DNA from: Rhizobium sp. ASV8
GTDB taxonomy: Bacteria; Pseudomonadota; Alphaproteobacteria; Rhizobiales; Rhizobiaceae
NCBI RefSeq assembly: GCF_016429255.1
Contig: NZ_JAELUG010000004.1
Location: 62,001 to 126,000 of the forward strand
Direction of reading: 5' to 3'
DNA: 64,000 bases
Shown: positions 27,877 to 36,955 of the stretch, piece by piece
Numbering within the stretch: position 1 is the stretch's first letter
Layout: every line of letters starts with the position of its first letter
Notes under the pieces: model-generated
Databases searched by the model: none
What the model saw: the letters and a program-made list of their open reading frames with translations, nothing else
What the model was told of the DNA's origin: nothing
Made by a program: the position numbers and the translations under genes

Positions 27877-28560
27877 TCAGGCGGCATGTTTCAGCAGGAA
27901 CGCATCATGTTTCAGCAGAAAGGCTTTGAGGCGCTCGGGATAGTCGTACGTCACCGCGTCTCGCACGCTTTGCCGCGATGCCAACTCCGCGCGCCATGCT
28001 TTGACACGCGGCAGCCCATCGAAAACGCCGGTCGGCGTGATGGTGTCGAACACGTCGAAGTAACGGAAGATCGGCGCAAAGACCGCATCGACCAGGCTGA
28101 ACGCCTCGCCCGCGAAAAACGGACCATGTTTCAATTCCGCCTCGACACGAGCAAACTTCTCGATCAGCGCCTTGCGCTTGGTTTCGTAGATTTCTTCGTC
28201 CTTGGCTGTTTCGAATCCCCACAGGTCCGAAAGAATGGAAGAGCCGAACTCGATCCAGCCGCGATGGCGAGCGCGTGCGAGCGGATCGGCCGGATGGAGC
28301 TTAGCGCCAGATTGGGTTTCCTCGAGATACTCGCAGATGACGGCGCTCTCGAACAGGACCGCTTCCACGCCGTCATCCTGTCGCACGATCAGAAGAGGCA
28401 CCTTGCCGAGCGGGGAAATGGCCAGAAACCAATCGGGCTTGGCCGACAGATCGACATAGCGGATCTCGAACGGCGTACCCTTTTCGACAAGCGTGATGGC
28501 TGCCCGCTGAACGTAGGGGCAGAGATGATGGCTGATAAGGATCAGTTTTGCGTCAGACAT
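27877..28560 (-). CDS. Glutathione S-transferase family protein
   Basis: This 227-residue protein has a thioredoxin-like N-terminal domain with the possible catalytic cysteine in SHHLCPYVQRAAITLVEKG, GKVPLLIV and the E-S-x-I segment VLFESAVICEYLEE, and a helical C-terminal domain. The C-P-Y motif places it near omega/beta-like or YfcG-type GSTs. ATG 28560 follows AGGAGA; a longer frame to 28605 would run through the operator. It is divergent from a MarR regulator with two shared palindromes, so it is very likely the regulator's target. Confidence 0.9.
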   Translation of the reverse strand: MSDAKLILISHHLCPYVQRAAITLVEKGTPFEIRYVDLSAKPDWFLAISPLGKVPLLIVRQDDGVEAVLFESAVICEYLEETQSGAKLHPADPLARARHRGWIEFGSSILSDLWGFETAKDEEIYETKRKALIEKFARVEAELKHGPFFAGEAFSLVDAVFAPIFRYFDVFDTITPTGVFDGLPRVKAWRAELASRQSVRDAVTYDYPERLKAFLLKHDAFLLKHAA

Positions 28561-28585
28561 AATCGGATCTCCTGGAGCCTTCGCT

Positions 28586-28613
28586 CGATATAGATGTAAT
28601 TGCATCTATATCG
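28586..28613. promoter_or_regulatory. Palindromic MarR-type operator 1
   Basis: Two perfect 11-base arms, CGATATAGATG (28586-28596) and CATCTATATCG (28603-28613), flank TAATTG. This is 26 bases before the GST start and is the longer of two nearly identical sites in the GST/marR gap. Confidence 0.8.
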
Positions 28614-28634
28614 ACACTTGTCATCTCGGTCAAT

Positions 28635-28654
28635 ATAGATGTAATTGCATCTAT
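28635..28654. promoter_or_regulatory. Palindromic MarR-type operator 2, overlapping the marR start
   Basis: The 20-base core (arms ATAGATG and CATCTAT, centre TAATTG) is identical to that of operator 1, 45 bases away. It covers the first bases of the marR start codon, which points to autorepression. Confidence 0.8.
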
Positions 28655-29117
28655 GTCCGATCATTCAGATGCCGAAACCCCGCAGCCTTCGCCCGCGATC
28701 ACGCGAGCGTGGATACGCCTCATGCGCACTCAGCAGATCGTCCTCGCGGCGATCGAGCAGGACCTGAAGATGGCGGGCCTGCCGCCACTGGGATGGTATG
28801 ATGTGCTGCTGGAGCTGGAGCGGGCCGCAGGCGGAAAACTTCGCCCCTATGAGATCGAAGAACGCACGCTTCTCGCGCAACATAACCTCTCCCGCCTGCT
28901 TGACCGGATGGAGAAAGCCGCTTTTGTCCGCCGCGAGATGTTTTCGGAGGATGGCCGCGGCCGCTGGGTCGTCATCACGGAGGCAGGGGTTGGTATGCGA
29001 AAGCGCGCATGGACCGTCTATGCCTCGGCACTTCAGCGTCACCTCGGCAACAAGCTGGATGACGCACAGGCCGATCAACTGGCCGAGCTTTTAGCCGCGC
29101 TTTCGCGCAATTCCTGA
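28653..29117 (+). CDS. MarR family transcriptional regulator
   Basis: This 154-residue winged-helix regulator has the MarR layout: [39 protein letters not shown], a recognition-helix region [20 protein letters not shown] and a wing [21 protein letters not shown]. The ATG overlaps operator 2. It is divergent from the GST gene and very likely controls it and itself, perhaps in response to an electrophile or xenobiotic. Confidence 0.92.
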   Translation: MSDHSDAETPQPSPAITRAWIRLMRTQQIVLAAIEQDLKMAGLPPLGWYDVLLELERAAGGKLRPYEIEERTLLAQHNLSRLLDRMEKAAFVRREMFSEDGRGRWVVITEAGVGMRKRAWTVYASALQRHLGNKLDDAQADQLAELLAALSRNS

Positions 29118-29241
29118 TCGTCACGGTCACACCGATTCAGGCAGAACGCGGCCACATCAAGCGGCGGCAAGCTGGCCTTCGGGCGGCAGGTATGCCAATT
29201 TCACTCCGCTCGAAAGCAACCGCCACCTCTCAGAGGCGCAC

Positions 29242-29691
29242 ATGTCCAAGATCCTGTACCAGGGCGATCTCTTTGCCGATTACTTCCAAATATATCTGCG
29301 CGACGAAGCCCATCCGGACCTGCCTGACGACTATACGGAAGACGTGATAGCACGCCGCCTCGCTGTCGGCCCCAATGCGATCATTCTTCATACGGCGCGC
29401 AATACTACCGTGCCGGTGCACGTTGAATGGCACGATCAACGCCCGGCAACTGGCCTCGACGCCTACCAGCATGTGACTGAAGCCACGTTCGACTGCCCTT
29501 CCGGCCAGCTTGTTTTGGCTGGATTGACGGATTACGAACCGGACGCCGCGCGCCTTGCTGTGAGGGCCGGACGGCTGGGTGTGCGCTTGTGCATATCCGG
29601 TATCGATACCCTCAGTGAAGACGGGCTCGATGGAGACGACCGCTACCTCGTGCAGCTTTGGCCAGAAGCCGAAACGAACGGCGGTCGCTAA
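29242..29691 (+). CDS. ComJ-like protein
   Basis: This 149-residue soluble protein shows a pattern like ComJ of Bacillus, the inhibitor of the DNA-entry nuclease NucA: YFQIYLRD near the N-terminus, [28 protein letters not shown] in the middle, then [12 protein letters not shown] and [10 protein letters not shown] at the end. Identity is low and judged by eye. No nucA-like partner lies nearby, so a role in competence is not supported by context. An alternative is an unrelated rhizobial protein. Its TAA stop is the first part of a repeat. Confidence 0.6.
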   Translation: MSKILYQGDLFADYFQIYLRDEAHPDLPDDYTEDVIARRLAVGPNAIILHTARNTTVPVHVEWHDQRPATGLDAYQHVTEATFDCPSGQLVLAGLTDYEPDAARLAVRAGRLGVRLCISGIDTLSEDGLDGDDRYLVQLWPEAETNGGR

Positions 29692-29794
29692 AGCGCGTCG
29701 CGATCTCTAAGATTCGCTTCACGCGCTTTAGCTCTTTGATTTCACGCATGTCGTAGTCGCAAAACCGATGCACACTTTTGCGCGACATGCCCTA
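29689..29794. repeat. Rhizobial AGAGCATGTC repeat, inverted copy
   Basis: This element of about 106 bases is the reverse complement of the type at 55020-55125: it reads from TAAAGCGCGTCGCGATCTC to TTTTGCGCGACATGCCCTA. The two copies match over nearly their full length. The stop codon of the ComJ-like gene lies at its edge. Confidence 0.8.
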
Positions 29795-29836
29795 GTTAAA
29801 GCGTCCGCCATCCGGATTTCGTGTCTGGCAGCCCGA

Positions 29837-31900
29837 TCAGGCCGCCAGCCCTTTCTTCTTCAGCATCGCATCCGGGCTCGGCAGTTTGCCGCGGAAGGCC
29901 TTGTAGGTCTCCTCCGGATCGATCGAGCCGCCGACAGAGTAGATGTTGCCTTTCAGTCTTGCTGCCATGTCGGGATTGAAAGCATCGCCGGTTTCCTCGA
30001 AAGCGGCGAATGCGTCGGCATCGAGCACTTCCGACCACATGTAGGAATAATAACCGGCCGAATAGCCGTCGCCGGAGAACACATGCTGGAAGTGCGGCGT
30101 CGCATGACGCATGACGATCGCCTTCGGCATGCCGATCTCATCAAGCACTTCCGCCTGCACCGCCATTGGATCCGCCACCGCGCCGCGGGTATGGAACGCC
30201 ATATCGACCAGCGCCGAGGACGTAAACTCGACCGTGTTGAAGCCGGCATTGAAGGTTCGGGCCGCCAGCACCTTGTCCAGCAGCGTCTGCGGGATCGGCG
30301 CGCCGGTCTCGTAATGAACGGCATATTCCTTGAGGATGGCCGGCACCGTCAGCCAGTGCTCGTAGAGCTGCGACGGCAGTTCGACGAAATCGCGGGAAAC
30401 GCCGGTGCCGGATACCGAGGGATAGGTGACATTGGAAAGCATGCCGTGCAGGGCGTGGCCGAACTCGTGGAACAGCGTGCGCGCATCGTCGAGCGACAGC
30501 AGCGCCGGCTTGCCCTCCGCCGGCTTGGCGAAATTGCAGACATTATAGATGATCGGCAGTTCGCCGACCTGACCGTCCTTGAGCGGCAGCTTGTGTTGCG
30601 ACTGGAACGAGCTCATCCAGGCGCCCGAGCGCTTCGAGCTGCGGGCGAAGTAGTCGCCGAGGAACAGCGCAACGAGCTTGTCGGAGCCGTCGCGGATTTC
30701 GAAGACGCGCACATCGGGATGATAGGCGGGGACGCCCTTCTGCTCGACAGCCTTGATGCCGAACAGGCGGCCGGCAACATCGAAGCAGGCAGCGATGATC
30801 TTTTCGAGCTGCAGATAGGGCTTCAGCTCCGTTTCGGAGAAATCGAACTTCCGCGTCCGGATTTTCTCGGCGTAGTGCCGCCAGTCCCAAGGCATGACCT
30901 CATGATTGCGGCCCTCCTCTGTGATCAGCGCGGCAATATCCTTTTCCTCTTCGCCGGCGCGAGCCGCCGCCTTCGACCATACCGCTCTCAGCAGCTCGTT
31001 CACGGCCGTCGGCGTCTTCGCCATGGTGTTGTCGAGCTTCAGCTCCGCGAAGTTGCCATAGCCGAGCAGCTTGGCTTTCTCGGCTCTCAAGGCCAGCGTC
31101 TCGCGGATGATCTCGCGATTGTCCGTCTTGCCGCCATTGGCACCGCGCGCCACCCAGGCGTTGAAAGCCTGTTCGCGCAGATCGCGGCGCTCCGATGAGG
31201 TCAGGAACGGTTCGATGATCGAACGCGACAGAGTGACGGCATATTTGCCCTCTTCGCCGCGCTCGCGCGCCGCGGCGGCCATCGCGTCACGCAGATAGTC
31301 CGGAAGCCCGGCAAGATCAGCTTCTTCAGACAGCAGAAGCGCCCAGCTCTTTTCATCGGCAAGCACGTTCTGGCCGAACTGCGCACCGAGACCGGCGAGC
31401 TTCTCGTTGATTCCAGAAAGACGCTCCTGCTCCGCCTTCGGGAGCTTGGCACCGGCTTTCACGAAGCCCTTCCAATGCCGCTCGAGCACGCGGGTCTCTT
31501 CCAGCGTCAGGCCAAGCTTGTCGCGGCCTTCCCAAAGCGCGTCGATGCGTGCAAAGAGCGCGGCATTCGTGCCGATCTTCGAATAATGCCGCGCCATCTT
31601 CGGTGCGATCTCGCGCTCCAGCGCCTGGATGGTATCGTTGGTGTGGGCACCGGCCTTGTTCCAGAACAGCGCCGAAATGCGCGAGAGTTCATCGCCGGCA
31701 AGTTCGAGCGCGGTCACGGTATTGGCGAAGGTCGGAGCCTCGCTCTGACCGGCAATCACATCGATTTCCGCCTCATGCGCCGCGAGCGCCGCGTCGAAAG
31801 CGACGGCAAAATCCGAATCTTTCACCGCGTCGAAGCGCGGCAAGCCCTGATGTCCGGTCCATTCGATAAGCGCGGGATTGACGGCGGTAAGGGAAGACAT
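29837..31900 (-). CDS. M3 family metallopeptidase (oligopeptidase A / dipeptidyl carboxypeptidase type)
   Basis: This 687-residue zinc peptidase degrades peptides in the cytoplasm. The zinc motif is LFHEFGHALHGML (HExxH), with the third ligand in a downstream E-F-x-S-A-L-V-D segment (NTVEFTSSALVDMAFH). The C-terminal SYMWSEVLDADAFAAFEETG is typical of the family. Start 31900 is chosen over an ATG 8 codons upstream because AAAGGA precedes it. Whether it is of the PrlC/OpdA or Dcp type cannot be settled from the sequence. Confidence 0.95.
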   Translation of the reverse strand: MSSLTAVNPALIEWTGHQGLPRFDAVKDSDFAVAFDAALAAHEAEIDVIAGQSEAPTFANTVTALELAGDELSRISALFWNKAGAHTNDTIQALEREIAPKMARHYSKIGTNAALFARIDALWEGRDKLGLTLEETRVLERHWKGFVKAGAKLPKAEQERLSGINEKLAGLGAQFGQNVLADEKSWALLLSEEADLAGLPDYLRDAMAAAARERGEEGKYAVTLSRSIIEPFLTSSERRDLREQAFNAWVARGANGGKTDNREIIRETLALRAEKAKLLGYGNFAELKLDNTMAKTPTAVNELLRAVWSKAAARAGEEEKDIAALITEEGRNHEVMPWDWRHYAEKIRTRKFDFSETELKPYLQLEKIIAACFDVAGRLFGIKAVEQKGVPAYHPDVRVFEIRDGSDKLVALFLGDYFARSSKRSGAWMSSFQSQHKLPLKDGQVGELPIIYNVCNFAKPAEGKPALLSLDDARTLFHEFGHALHGMLSNVTYPSVSGTGVSRDFVELPSQLYEHWLTVPAILKEYAVHYETGAPIPQTLLDKVLAARTFNAGFNTVEFTSSALVDMAFHTRGAVADPMAVQAEVLDEIGMPKAIVMRHATPHFQHVFSGDGYSAGYYSYMWSEVLDADAFAAFEETGDAFNPDMAARLKGNIYSVGGSIDPEETYKAFRGKLPSPDAMLKKKGLAA

Positions 31901-32044
31901 GCGAGGCATCCTTTCGACAGACATCTGATCGAAGCACGATATAAGGCTACCCCCGCCGAATTGGTATGGCGGGACGAAACAAATTCATTCGAGCGTCGTG
32001 CTTCCTTTCGGAAACGCAAAGACGCTCTATCTCTTTGAAACTAC

Positions 32045-32084
32045 GCGTCGGTCCGAAAATCGATTCCGATTTTAGGACCGACGC
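32045..32084. terminator. Hairpin between the M3 peptidase and lysE genes
   Basis: GCGTCGGTCC (32045-32054) pairs with GGACCGACGC (32075-32084), with a further internal pairing of AAAATCG and CGATTTT. It lies just beyond the stop of lysE (minus strand) and has no T-run, so it may be a repeat element or a stabilising or factor-dependent hairpin. Confidence 0.5.
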
Positions 32085-32094
32085 TGTGGGAAGA

Positions 32095-32736
32095 TCAGGC
32101 CTTGCGCCAGCCGAGCAGGCCGGGCGTCGCGTGCCAGAGCGCCTGCACCGCAAAGCCCATGAAGAGCACACCCGAACAACGCACGATCAGCCGCTCATGC
32201 GCGCGATAGAAACGCCGCACGGCGCTCGCTCCGATGATGCTGACGAGAATGACATCGGCTGTTATGAAGCCGGCGAAGGAAACCGTCAGCAACAGCGGCA
32301 GCGCGCTGAACGTCAATGCGCCGGCAGAGCCTGCGACGAGCGCCGTGAACGTAGCCAGCGCAACGGGATATCCTTTCGGATTGGTGACGCCAAAAATGAG
32401 ACCGCGGCGGAACGGACGATCGACATTGATGAGCGCCTGGCCATCGCCCTTCGGCTTGGCGGTGACGGCATTCCAGCCGATCCAGGCGAGATAGAAACCG
32501 CATAGCAATCCGAGCAGGTCGAAGACGAATGTGCCGATGGCTTTGGCGCCGACGATGGCGACCAAGGCGAGCGTCGACCAGACGAGGTCGCCCAACAGAT
32601 GGCCGCTGACGAAGAAGGCGCCAGCCTTGCGTCCCTGCCCCGCTCCGATGCCAAGCAGCGCCAGAAAAGCAGGTCCGGGAATCAGCACATAGAACAGCGC
32701 CGCCAGAAAAGCGCCGACAACAAGCGATTGCGTCAT
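32095..32736 (-). CDS. LysE family translocator
   Basis: This 213-residue inner-membrane protein has six hydrophobic segments and the LysE/RhtB signature LIPGPAFLALLGIGAGQGRKAG near the N-terminus, with WIGWNAVTAKPKG and FGVTNPKGYPVALATFTAL. Such proteins export amino acids or related metabolites; the substrate is unknown. It is divergent from a MarR regulator, which probably controls it. Confidence 0.92.
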   Translation of the reverse strand: MTQSLVVGAFLAALFYVLIPGPAFLALLGIGAGQGRKAGAFFVSGHLLGDLVWSTLALVAIVGAKAIGTFVFDLLGLLCGFYLAWIGWNAVTAKPKGDGQALINVDRPFRRGLIFGVTNPKGYPVALATFTALVAGSAGALTFSALPLLLTVSFAGFITADVILVSIIGASAVRRFYRAHERLIVRCSGVLFMGFAVQALWHATPGLLGWRKA

Positions 32737-32900
32737 GACCGGGGGAATCCCTACTGCTGATCGTAGAAGACTAGCGATATCCTGAACAGGGTCAAGTTGC
32801 CGTTCGCTTTATGACTGAAGAAGACGTTGTGTTCATGGGTGTAAACCAATATGAACGTCGTGGGGCCCCAGAAATGAAAAGCGTAGGTAGGGAAACGCTT

Positions 32901-33383
32901 ATGAACAGCAGGATTAATACGGATTCGCTCGCTTTTCTTGTGAGCGATTGCGCCCGTTTGATCAGGACGGCCTTCGAGCGACGCATCCTCGTCGCTGGCC
33001 TCGGCCTGACGGCGGGCGAAGCAAGAACCTTGATGCAGGTCGCCGCCATCAACGGCAGTCGCCAACTCGACATCGCTTCCAGAATGGGGCTGGAGCCAAT
33101 GACGGTCAGCGCCTTTCTGGACAAGTTGCAGGCACGAGGCCTGATCGAACGCCAGCCCGATCCGCTCGACCGTCGCGCCAAGAGGATTGTGCTTTCAGAC
33201 TCGGCCGAAGCCAAGCTGAAGCAGATCGACAGAGAGGTCTGCGAGGTCGAGCGCAATGCGACGCAGGGGTTCGATCAAGGACTGCAAATGCAGTTGCATG
33301 ATGCGCTCTGTGCATTCCGCAGCAATCTGCAGAAAGTCGAGTTGCCTGCGGAGATCGAACGCGAACTGAGGCCGGTGGATTAA
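32901..33383 (+). CDS. MarR family transcriptional regulator
   Basis: This 160-residue winged-helix protein has SLAFLVSDCARLIRTAFERR, LTAGEARTLMQVAAINGS, the recognition region RMGLEPMTVSAFLDKLQARGLIER (in shorter pieces) and the wing DPLDRRAKRIVLSDSA. ATG 32901 has GGGAAA before it; in-frame ATGs at 32811, 32835 and 32874 would add up to 30 unconserved residues. It is divergent from lysE. A short inverted pair, GTTCAT (32831) and ATGAAC (32851), lies in the gap. Confidence 0.9.
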   Translation: MNSRINTDSLAFLVSDCARLIRTAFERRILVAGLGLTAGEARTLMQVAAINGSRQLDIASRMGLEPMTVSAFLDKLQARGLIERQPDPLDRRAKRIVLSDSAEAKLKQIDREVCEVERNATQGFDQGLQMQLHDALCAFRSNLQKVELPAEIERELRPVD

Positions 33384-33401
33384 ACGCCAACAGCCTCCCT
33401 G

Positions 33402-33501
33402 GAGCATTTCCAGGAAAAGTGCACAGCGGTTTTCCGTCCGGAATGCGTAAACACAAGAAGATTGAGCGTTTTCGCGATTCGATGAAAAGCAGAAACGCTC
33501 C
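33402..33501. repeat. Rhizobial GAGCATT repeat, copy 2
   Basis: It begins GAGCATTTCCAGGAAAAGTG and ends AAAAGCAGAAACGCTC, and matches copy 1 at 17930-18027 along its length. Both lie in intergenic DNA. Confidence 0.8.
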
Positions 33502-33512
33502 AGCTTCGGCAA

Positions 33513-33549
33513 AGAAAAACCCGCCTCCGGTCTCCGGAGGCGGGTTTCT
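33513..33549 (-). terminator. Rho-independent terminator of argG
   Basis: On the minus strand AACCCGCCTCCGGAG pairs with CTCCGGAGGCGGGTT around a 2-to-4 base loop, followed by TTTTCTTT. It starts 16 bases downstream of the argG stop. Confidence 0.9.
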
Positions 33550-33564
33550 TCGTTTCAATGATGC

Positions 33565-34788
33565 TTACTTCGACAGGTTGCGCTTGCCGAGCGTGCGCAG
33601 ACGCAGTGCATTCAGCTTGATGAAGCCGGCCGCATCCTTCTGATCGTAGGCGCCCTGGTCGTCTTCGAACGTCACCAATTTGTCGGAATAGAGCGACTTC
33701 GGGCTTTCGCGGCCGATGGTCATGACATTGCCCTTGTAGAGCTTCAGCGTCACTTCGCCTTCGACATGCTCCTGGCTCTTGTCGATCAGCGCCTGCAGCA
33801 TTTCGCGCTCCGGCGAGAACCAGAAGCCGTAATAGATGAGTTCTGCGTAACGCGGCATCAGCTCGTCCTTGAGGTGCGCGGCACCGCGATCGAGCGTGAT
33901 GGATTCGATGGCGCGGTGTGCCGCGAGCAGGATCGTGCCGCCGGGGGTCTCGTAGACGCCGCGCGACTTCATGCCAACGAAGCGATTCTCGACGAGGTCG
34001 AGACGGCCGATGCCATTGTCGCGTCCATATTCGTTCAGCTTCGCAAGCAGCGTTGCCGGGCTCAGGCGCTGACCGTTGATCGAAACGGCGTCGCCCTTTT
34101 CAAAGCCGACCTTGATGATCGTGGCCTTGTCGGGCGCGGCTTCCGGAGAAATCGTGCGCATATGCACATATTCCGGTGCTTCCTGGGCCGGATCTTCCAG
34201 AACCTTACCTTCGGAGGAGGAGTGCAACAGATTGGCGTCGACGGAGAACGGCGCTTCGCCCTTCTTGTCCTTGGCAACCGGGATCTGATGCTTCTCGGCG
34301 AATTCGAGCAGATCGGTACGGCTCTTGAACGACCAGTCGCGCCATGGAGCGATGATCTTGATATCCGGGTTCAAGGCATAGGCCGAAAGCTCGAAGCGAA
34401 CCTGGTCGTTGCCCTTCCCGGTCGCGCCGTGCGCGATGGCGTCGGCGCCGGTCTTCTTGGCGATCTCGATCAGGTGCTTGGAGATCAGCGGGCGAGCGAT
34501 CGAGGTGCCGAGCAGATAGACGCCTTCGTAGACGGCGTTGGCACGGAACATCGGGAAGACGAAATCGCGCACGAATTCCTCGCGCACGTCCTCGATGTAG
34601 ATTTCCTTGATGCCGAGCAATTCGGCCTTCTTGCGCGCCGGCTCCAGCTCTTCACCCTGGCCGAGATCGGCGGTGAAGGTCACGACTTCGGCGCCAAGCT
34701 CGGTCTGCAGCCACTTCAGGATAATCGAGGTGTCGAGACCGCCGGAATAGGCGAGAACGACTTTCTTCACGTCTTTATGTGATGCCAT
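33565..34788 (-). CDS. argG: Argininosuccinate synthase
   Basis: This 407-residue enzyme condenses citrulline and aspartate using ATP in arginine synthesis. The N-type ATP pyrophosphatase motif [18 protein letters not shown] is at the N-terminus; [15 protein letters not shown] and APWRDW follow. Start 34788 (MASHKDVKK) is the family N-terminus; a frame 14 codons longer exists. It is monocistronic with a strong terminator. Confidence 0.97.
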   Translation of the reverse strand: MASHKDVKKVVLAYSGGLDTSIILKWLQTELGAEVVTFTADLGQGEELEPARKKAELLGIKEIYIEDVREEFVRDFVFPMFRANAVYEGVYLLGTSIARPLISKHLIEIAKKTGADAIAHGATGKGNDQVRFELSAYALNPDIKIIAPWRDWSFKSRTDLLEFAEKHQIPVAKDKKGEAPFSVDANLLHSSSEGKVLEDPAQEAPEYVHMRTISPEAAPDKATIIKVGFEKGDAVSINGQRLSPATLLAKLNEYGRDNGIGRLDLVENRFVGMKSRGVYETPGGTILLAAHRAIESITLDRGAAHLKDELMPRYAELIYYGFWFSPEREMLQALIDKSQEHVEGEVTLKLYKGNVMTIGRESPKSLYSDKLVTFEDDQGAYDQKDAAGFIKLNALRLRTLGKRNLSK

Positions 34789-34979
34789 GATGAGTTCCGT
34801 TTCAAGGCGAGCCAGGGGAGAGGCCCGCAAACCTGTATCGCGGAACTTTTAGCGAGATTATCGTGAGGCGCAAGGGGAAGCAGGGTGGAGCGCCGCGTGG
34901 GGATGCGACGTGTGTTTGACTCGCCTTCGGAAAGCCCCATATTCGGCGGCAAGCAAGCTATGCCTCGGAGGGCACGTCT

Positions 34980-35834
34980 TTGACCGATATTCAAGCCATT
35001 TTCAGGAAATCCAATGTTGCCGTCATCACCGGCGGCGCGTCCGGTATCGGCTTTGCGGCCGCCAAATATTTCGCCTCGCTCGGCATGAGCGTCGCCATTG
35101 CCGACCTCGGAGGCGATCGGCTGGCGCAGGCCGCCGCCGAACTTAAGACGATCACAGGCGAAGAGCATGTGCTGGCTGTCGAGACCGATGTCGCCAGCAG
35201 GCAAGCGCTGGAAGCATTGGAGCGCACGGTTCTGCAGCGCTTCGGCCGCGTGCATGTGCTGATGAACAATGCCGGCATCGGCCCGGAAACCTCGATCTTC
35301 AGCGATCAGTCCGGCTGGGACGCCATTCTCGGCGTCAATCTGCTCGGCGTCATCAATGGCACGCGCGTCTTCGGGCCTGGCATGATTGCCCATGGCGAAG
35401 CAGGCGTCATCATCAACACCGGTTCGAAGCAGGGCATCACCACGCCTCCCGGCAACCCCGCCTACAATGTCTCCAAGGCCGGCGTGAAGGTCTTCACCGA
35501 AGCGCTGCAGCACGAGCTGCGCAACACGGAAGGCGCAAAGATTTCGGCCCACCTTCTCATTCCCGGCTTCGTCTTCACTGGCCTCACCAAGGGCGAGCGC
35601 ACGGAAAAGCCGGCCGGCGCCTGGACGCCGGAACAGACGGTCGACTTCATGGTAGAAAGCCTGAAGCGCGGCGATTTCTACATCCTCTGCCCGGATAATG
35701 ACGTGGCCCGCCCTGTCGACGAACGCCGCATGCTCTGGGCAGCCGGCGATATCGTCGAGAACCGGCCGCCGCTATCGCGCTGGCATCCGGATTATGCCGA
35801 TCAATTCAAGGCATTCCTCGAAAAGAAGGATTGA
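34980..35834 (+). CDS. SDR family NAD(P)-dependent oxidoreductase
   Basis: This 284-residue short-chain dehydrogenase has the cofactor motif VITGGASGIGFAAAKYFA, the MNNAGIG motif, and the catalytic Tyr/Lys in NPAYNVSKAGVKVFTEAL after INTGSKQG. The start is a TTG with GGAGGG upstream. The substrate is unknown. A lysE-type gene follows after a hairpin, on the same strand. Confidence 0.94.
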   Translation: MTDIQAIFRKSNVAVITGGASGIGFAAAKYFASLGMSVAIADLGGDRLAQAAAELKTITGEEHVLAVETDVASRQALEALERTVLQRFGRVHVLMNNAGIGPETSIFSDQSGWDAILGVNLLGVINGTRVFGPGMIAHGEAGVIINTGSKQGITTPPGNPAYNVSKAGVKVFTEALQHELRNTEGAKISAHLLIPGFVFTGLTKGERTEKPAGAWTPEQTVDFMVESLKRGDFYILCPDNDVARPVDERRMLWAAGDIVENRPPLSRWHPDYADQFKAFLEKKD

Positions 35835-35845
35835 TTTGCAATCCA

Positions 35846-35887
35846 CCGAAAGCCGGATAGAAAAAGCCACCCCCTTCCGGCTTTCGG
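35846..35887 (+). promoter_or_regulatory. Perfect-stem hairpin between SDR and lysE-like genes
   Basis: CCGAAAGCCGG (35846-35856) pairs perfectly with CCGGCTTTCGG (35877-35887) around a 20-base loop. No T-run follows. The 3' arm ends inside the Shine-Dalgarno GGAG (35886-35889) of the next gene, whose GTG is at 35897, so folding could lower ribosome access. It may also stabilise the SDR mRNA end. Confidence 0.6.
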
Positions 35888-35896
35888 AGCATTCTC

Positions 35897-36538
35897 GTGG
35901 ACTTCATACCCAGCCTGCCGACCCTTCTTGCTTTTTCCGCAGCGAGCCTGCTGCTGGCGATGACACCGGGCCCCGACATGACGCTGTCGATCAGCCGCGC
36001 GCTGGCGCAAGGCAAAAAGGCAGCGCTTTTCGTCGTGCTCGGCACCACACTCGGGGTTGTCGTCCACACCTGCCTGGTGGCATTCGGCATCTCGGCGCTG
36101 ATTACAGCCTCGCCCATTGCGTTCACGATCCTGAAGACCGGCGGCGCCGCCTATTTGCTGTGGCTGGCGATCCAGGCGATCCGCTTCGGCTCAAGCCTTT
36201 CGGTCAAGAAGGTCGATGCCGTCGCCGGAACGCCGCTCGCCAACATCTCGAACGGCTTCTGGGTCAATCTGCTGAACCCCAAGGTCATCATCTTCTTCAT
36301 GACCTTCCTGCCGCAGTTCGTTACATCAGGCGATCCCGCCGTCACGCACAAGCTGCTGTTCCTCGGCTTCTTCTTCATCGTCATCGGCATGCCGGTGAAC
36401 GCGCTCGTTGTTCTTGCCGCCGACGGCCTGTCGTCCTGGCTGCAGCGCAACCGTGGCGTGATGCGCGGCCTCGACTATGCCTTTGCCGGCGTGTTCTCGA
36501 TCTTCGCGGTCAAAATCTTCTTCACTCAGTCTCGCTGA
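35897..36538 (+). CDS. LysE family translocator
   Basis: This 213-residue membrane protein has the LysE/RhtB signature AMTPGPDMTLSISRALAQGK, then six hydrophobic segments and GFWVNLLNPKVIIFFMTFLP. It is a probable exporter of an amino acid or homoserine-lactone-like compound; the substrate is unknown. The start is GTG. Its 3' end overlaps the convergent membrane-protein gene by 17 bases. Confidence 0.92.
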   Translation: MDFIPSLPTLLAFSAASLLLAMTPGPDMTLSISRALAQGKKAALFVVLGTTLGVVVHTCLVAFGISALITASPIAFTILKTGGAAYLLWLAIQAIRFGSSLSVKKVDAVAGTPLANISNGFWVNLLNPKVIIFFMTFLPQFVTSGDPAVTHKLLFLGFFFIVIGMPVNALVVLAADGLSSWLQRNRGVMRGLDYAFAGVFSIFAVKIFFTQSR

Positions 36539-36950
36539 GAACGACGCCACGTCCGGCGAACCGGCCCGCGATCCACCAATAGACGGTGGCGCTTGCGGCT
36601 CCCAGGAAGGCGAAGCAGATCGCGATGGTGATGAGATTGAGAGGCTGCGGCCGCTCGATGCCGCCTGAAATCAGGACGGACGCCACCGCCGACAACACGG
36701 CTCCATAGATCGCGTAGCCGTACCAGCGGCGCATTCCCAGCCATTCCAGAATCGGGATAACAACGATCGATGGAAGGACACTGACGATCATGGCAAGCTT
36801 GGTGAGCGCAATCGTCAGGGCGAAAACCTCAGGTGCGGCCGTCTCCGGCATCGTCCATGCGGCAACGCAGGCGAGCACGAAGCCCATCAGGGCGCAAGCG
36901 GCGAGATAGCCCCAGAGGAGCCTGATCGGCCTGCGCAGTCTGACGATCAT
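36522..36950 (-). CDS. Hypothetical membrane protein
   Basis: This 142-residue protein has four hydrophobic segments (about residues 10-32, 43-65, 75-95 and 105-128), beginning MIVRLRRPIRLLWGYLAACA. No family was recognised. The ATG at 36950 is 6 bases after the rlmN stop, so it is probably co-transcribed with rlmN; a longer frame would run inside rlmN. Its end overlaps the convergent lysE-like gene. Confidence 0.8.
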   Translation of the reverse strand: MIVRLRRPIRLLWGYLAACALMGFVLACVAAWTMPETAAPEVFALTIALTKLAMIVSVLPSIVVIPILEWLGMRRWYGYAIYGAVLSAVASVLISGGIERPQPLNLITIAICFAFLGAASATVYWWIAGRFAGRGVVLSETE

Positions 36951-36955
36951 CAATC

